Shown here in pieces: positions 63,601-64,000 of a stretch of DNA of 64,000 bases (positions within the stretch are counted from its first letter, which is position 1; each line of letters opens with the position of its first letter). The DNA comes from Lumbricus rubellus. Its lineage: Eukaryota; Annelida; Clitellata; Crassiclitellata; Lumbricidae. The DNA is taken from positions 67,330,395-67,394,394 of the forward strand of contig OX243811.1 of assembly GCA_945859605.1 (NCBI GenBank), given 5' to 3'. The notes under the pieces were generated by a model that had not been told where the DNA came from, made no database searches, and was given only the letters and a program-made list of their open reading frames with translations. A program made the translations under genes and the position numbers.

Positions 63601-64000
63601 CTGCACAGAGACGAATGTAGTCAAGCAAGTCAGACTTTCCGATGAAATCGAATCTCCTGAAGACAATGCATCAAGGAAGAACGAATGTGATGCAGAGACT
63701 TGTTCATTAGAAAACGGGGTTGCCGAGACAGAGAAAGGCGGACGGGAACCACACAACGTGCAATGTTCTGGTGCTTCTGATGAAACTGCTGACATCCTTC
63801 AGAATGGTCGAGACAACGAGTTAAATGAGCTACAAGATTTGACGACCGCGAGCAACGCAGAAATATATACTGATGAAGTGAAGCAAAAAGAAGGAAAGCT
63901 AGAAGAAACTGTAGCGGCAAATAAGACTGAGGAAAGCGTAGTAGAGACTTTGGAAGTGAGTCAGGAAGAAGAAAAACTAGTAGAAACCTTGGAAACCTCG
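48663..64000 (+). CDS. ERICH3: ERICH3-like (glutamate-rich protein 3) gene with DUF4590 domain, 3' end beyond window
   Basis: Eight exons join with GT/AG sites and consistent phases: 48663-48752, 49346-49564, 52305-52469, 52807-53073, 58904-59138, 61130-61316, about 61882-61973, and 62751 to beyond the window. The N-terminus ([20 protein letters not shown]) and exon 2 ([13 protein letters not shown]) match the conserved ERICH3 start. Exon 4 carries the conserved [15 protein letters not shown] block. Exons 5-6 encode DUF4590: [64 protein letters not shown] and RLSGRSGHF. The last exon is over 1.2 kb, open to the edge and very rich in Glu, Lys, Asp and Ser, like the family's glutamate-rich tail. 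Mammalian ERICH3 is reported in primary cilia; a ciliary role here is inference. Introns carry a LINE, MITEs and large arrays. Confidence 0.9.
48757..49258. repeat. (CCAT)n microsatellite in ERICH3-like intron 1
   Basis: About 500 bp of ATCCATCC tetramers with CATTAATCC and GTCCGTCC variants, filling most of the first intron. Confidence 0.93.
49640..50130 (+). mobile_element. LINE reverse transcriptase C-terminal fragment (broken)
   Basis: The + strand encodes [21 protein letters not shown], then after a stop and a small gap [38 protein letters not shown] and RKKWRRLV. This is the common C-terminal region of one large group of non-LTR retrotransposon polymerases. Stops near 49785 and 49806 show decay. 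It lies in intron 2 of the ERICH3-like gene and ends where a MITE begins. Confidence 0.85.
50131..50299. mobile_element. MITE with CATGGGCGGAG terminal inverted repeats
   Basis: About 169 bp bounded by CATGGGCGGAG and CTCCGCCCATG, perfect 11-bp inverted repeats, with GGGGGGACAGGGGACGGTCC inside and GACTAAAAAACTC near the right end. It is the best-formed member of the C/G-run family seen at 8370, 37601 and 39681. Confidence 0.8.
50310..51290. other. Intronic sequence
   Basis: No exon or repeat recognised beyond short CAATG and GTATGT runs. Confidence 0.4.
51303..51625. repeat. 21-bp minisatellite in ERICH3-like intron 2
   Basis: About 15 copies of CTTCCATAAGCGAAGAATGTC with few substitutions (CGAAG/CAAAG, ATAAG/ATGAG). 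The unit length is a multiple of three, so several frames stay open. Looser AAGAATGTCC motifs continue to about 51970. Confidence 0.92.
53650..58750. repeat. Giant 45-bp minisatellite in ERICH3-like intron 4
   Basis: About 113 copies of a 45-bp unit (TTGCTATTCTTCTCGTTGTT + CTCGTTCTTCCTGTTGTTCT + TCATC) with no indel noticed. Variation is confined to a few sites: CTCG/CTTG/CATG, GTTG/GTTC, CATC/CACC, TTCC/CTCC. The unit is about 82% pyrimidine on the sense strand. It lies between the exon ending 53073 and the exon starting 58904. All three + frames and one - frame stay open for over 5 kb; the encoded low-complexity peptides (15-residue periods) show no sign of being real proteins. Confidence 0.97.
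59740..60352 (+). mobile_element. CR1/L2-like LINE 3' fragment with (GAAT)n tail
   Basis: The + strand encodes, with frameshifts, [54 protein letters not shown] and [13 protein letters not shown]. This is the typical C-terminal part of CR1/L2-group polymerases. The 3' end is GGGAGCGCCTCTGAGTAG, CTTGAAGAGGCACTATATAA, then (GAAT)n at 60325-60350. It lies in intron 5 of the ERICH3-like gene. Confidence 0.85.
60600..60845. repeat. Purine-rich (GGA/GAA)n tract
   Basis: AGGAGGAGGAGGAAGAAGAA-type triplets, almost without pyrimidines on the + strand. Two blocks (60640-60720 and 60770-60845) repeat the phrase AGTAGAAGAAGAAGTAGAAG. Confidence 0.92.
61010..61112. repeat. (GATT)n microsatellite beside an exon
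   Basis: GATTGATTGATT and CGATCGATT units with ATTCATTAAATGAATG inversions, ending 17 bp before the exon at 61130. The splice acceptor tract (GTTTTCAATTGGATGTTGCAG) immediately follows. Confidence 0.85.
61480..61570. repeat. 22-bp tandem repeat
   Basis: Four copies of ATTATTATCATTATTAGTAACA in the intron after exon 61130-61316. Confidence 0.85.

Overview
The window is nuclear DNA from an animal, probably a marine invertebrate. It holds intron-bearing metazoan genes (a glutamate-rich protein 3 / ERICH3-like gene with its DUF4590 domain, two DEG/ENaC channel genes, a coiled-coil gene), several LINE families, a Gmr1-type LTR retrotransposon, a tRNA-derived SINE, an integrated Polinton/adintovirus-like element, and very abundant micro- and minisatellites. 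I cannot name the species. The palindrome TAGGCCTA recurs about 19 times and may be a lineage signature.

Layout. 1-6.4 kb: the right-hand part of a Polinton/adintovirus-like element, all on the + strand: a protein-primed type B DNA polymerase with two single-base frame breaks, an adenain-like protease, and two tandem fibre-like genes with a shared shaft and different heads. 7.0-8.3 kb: a minisatellite. 8.8-12.3 kb: six phase-consistent 3' exons of a coiled-coil gene on the - strand. 14.8-15.7 kb: a Jockey-like LINE fragment. 16-24 kb: mostly simple repeats, with a SINE and LINE remnants. 21.5-34.7 kb: a proposed three-exon gene for a small two-pass membrane protein. Its first intron carries a young 6.3-kb Ty3/gypsy element (24452-30739) inserted into a 22-bp minisatellite. 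35.5-36.1 kb: a long (TACA)n tract. 36.7-37.2 kb (-) and 41.8-43.5 kb (+): DEG/ENaC sequences, the second a complete single-exon gene. 44.2-45.0 kb: a foldback-like element. 45.6-46.5 kb: a degenerate TGTTCC-rich minisatellite. 48.7 kb to the window end: the ERICH3-like gene, whose introns hold a LINE, MITEs, a 21-bp array and a 5.1-kb array of a 45-bp unit.

Relations between genes. Polymerase, protease and fibres belong to one virus-like element; its integrase, ATPase and capsid genes are not in the window and may lie to the left. The ERICH3-like gene is likely ciliary by family, and an RFX X-box-like site lies about 230 bp upstream of its start codon. The DEG/ENaC sequences would be plasma-membrane sodium channels; both carry Thr instead of Ser at the end of the Gly-x-Ser selectivity motif. 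Many very long open frames in the window (53.5-58.9 kb, 35.5-36.3 kb, 16.2-16.6 kb, 45.4-46.6 kb) are tandem-repeat artefacts and are not annotated as genes.
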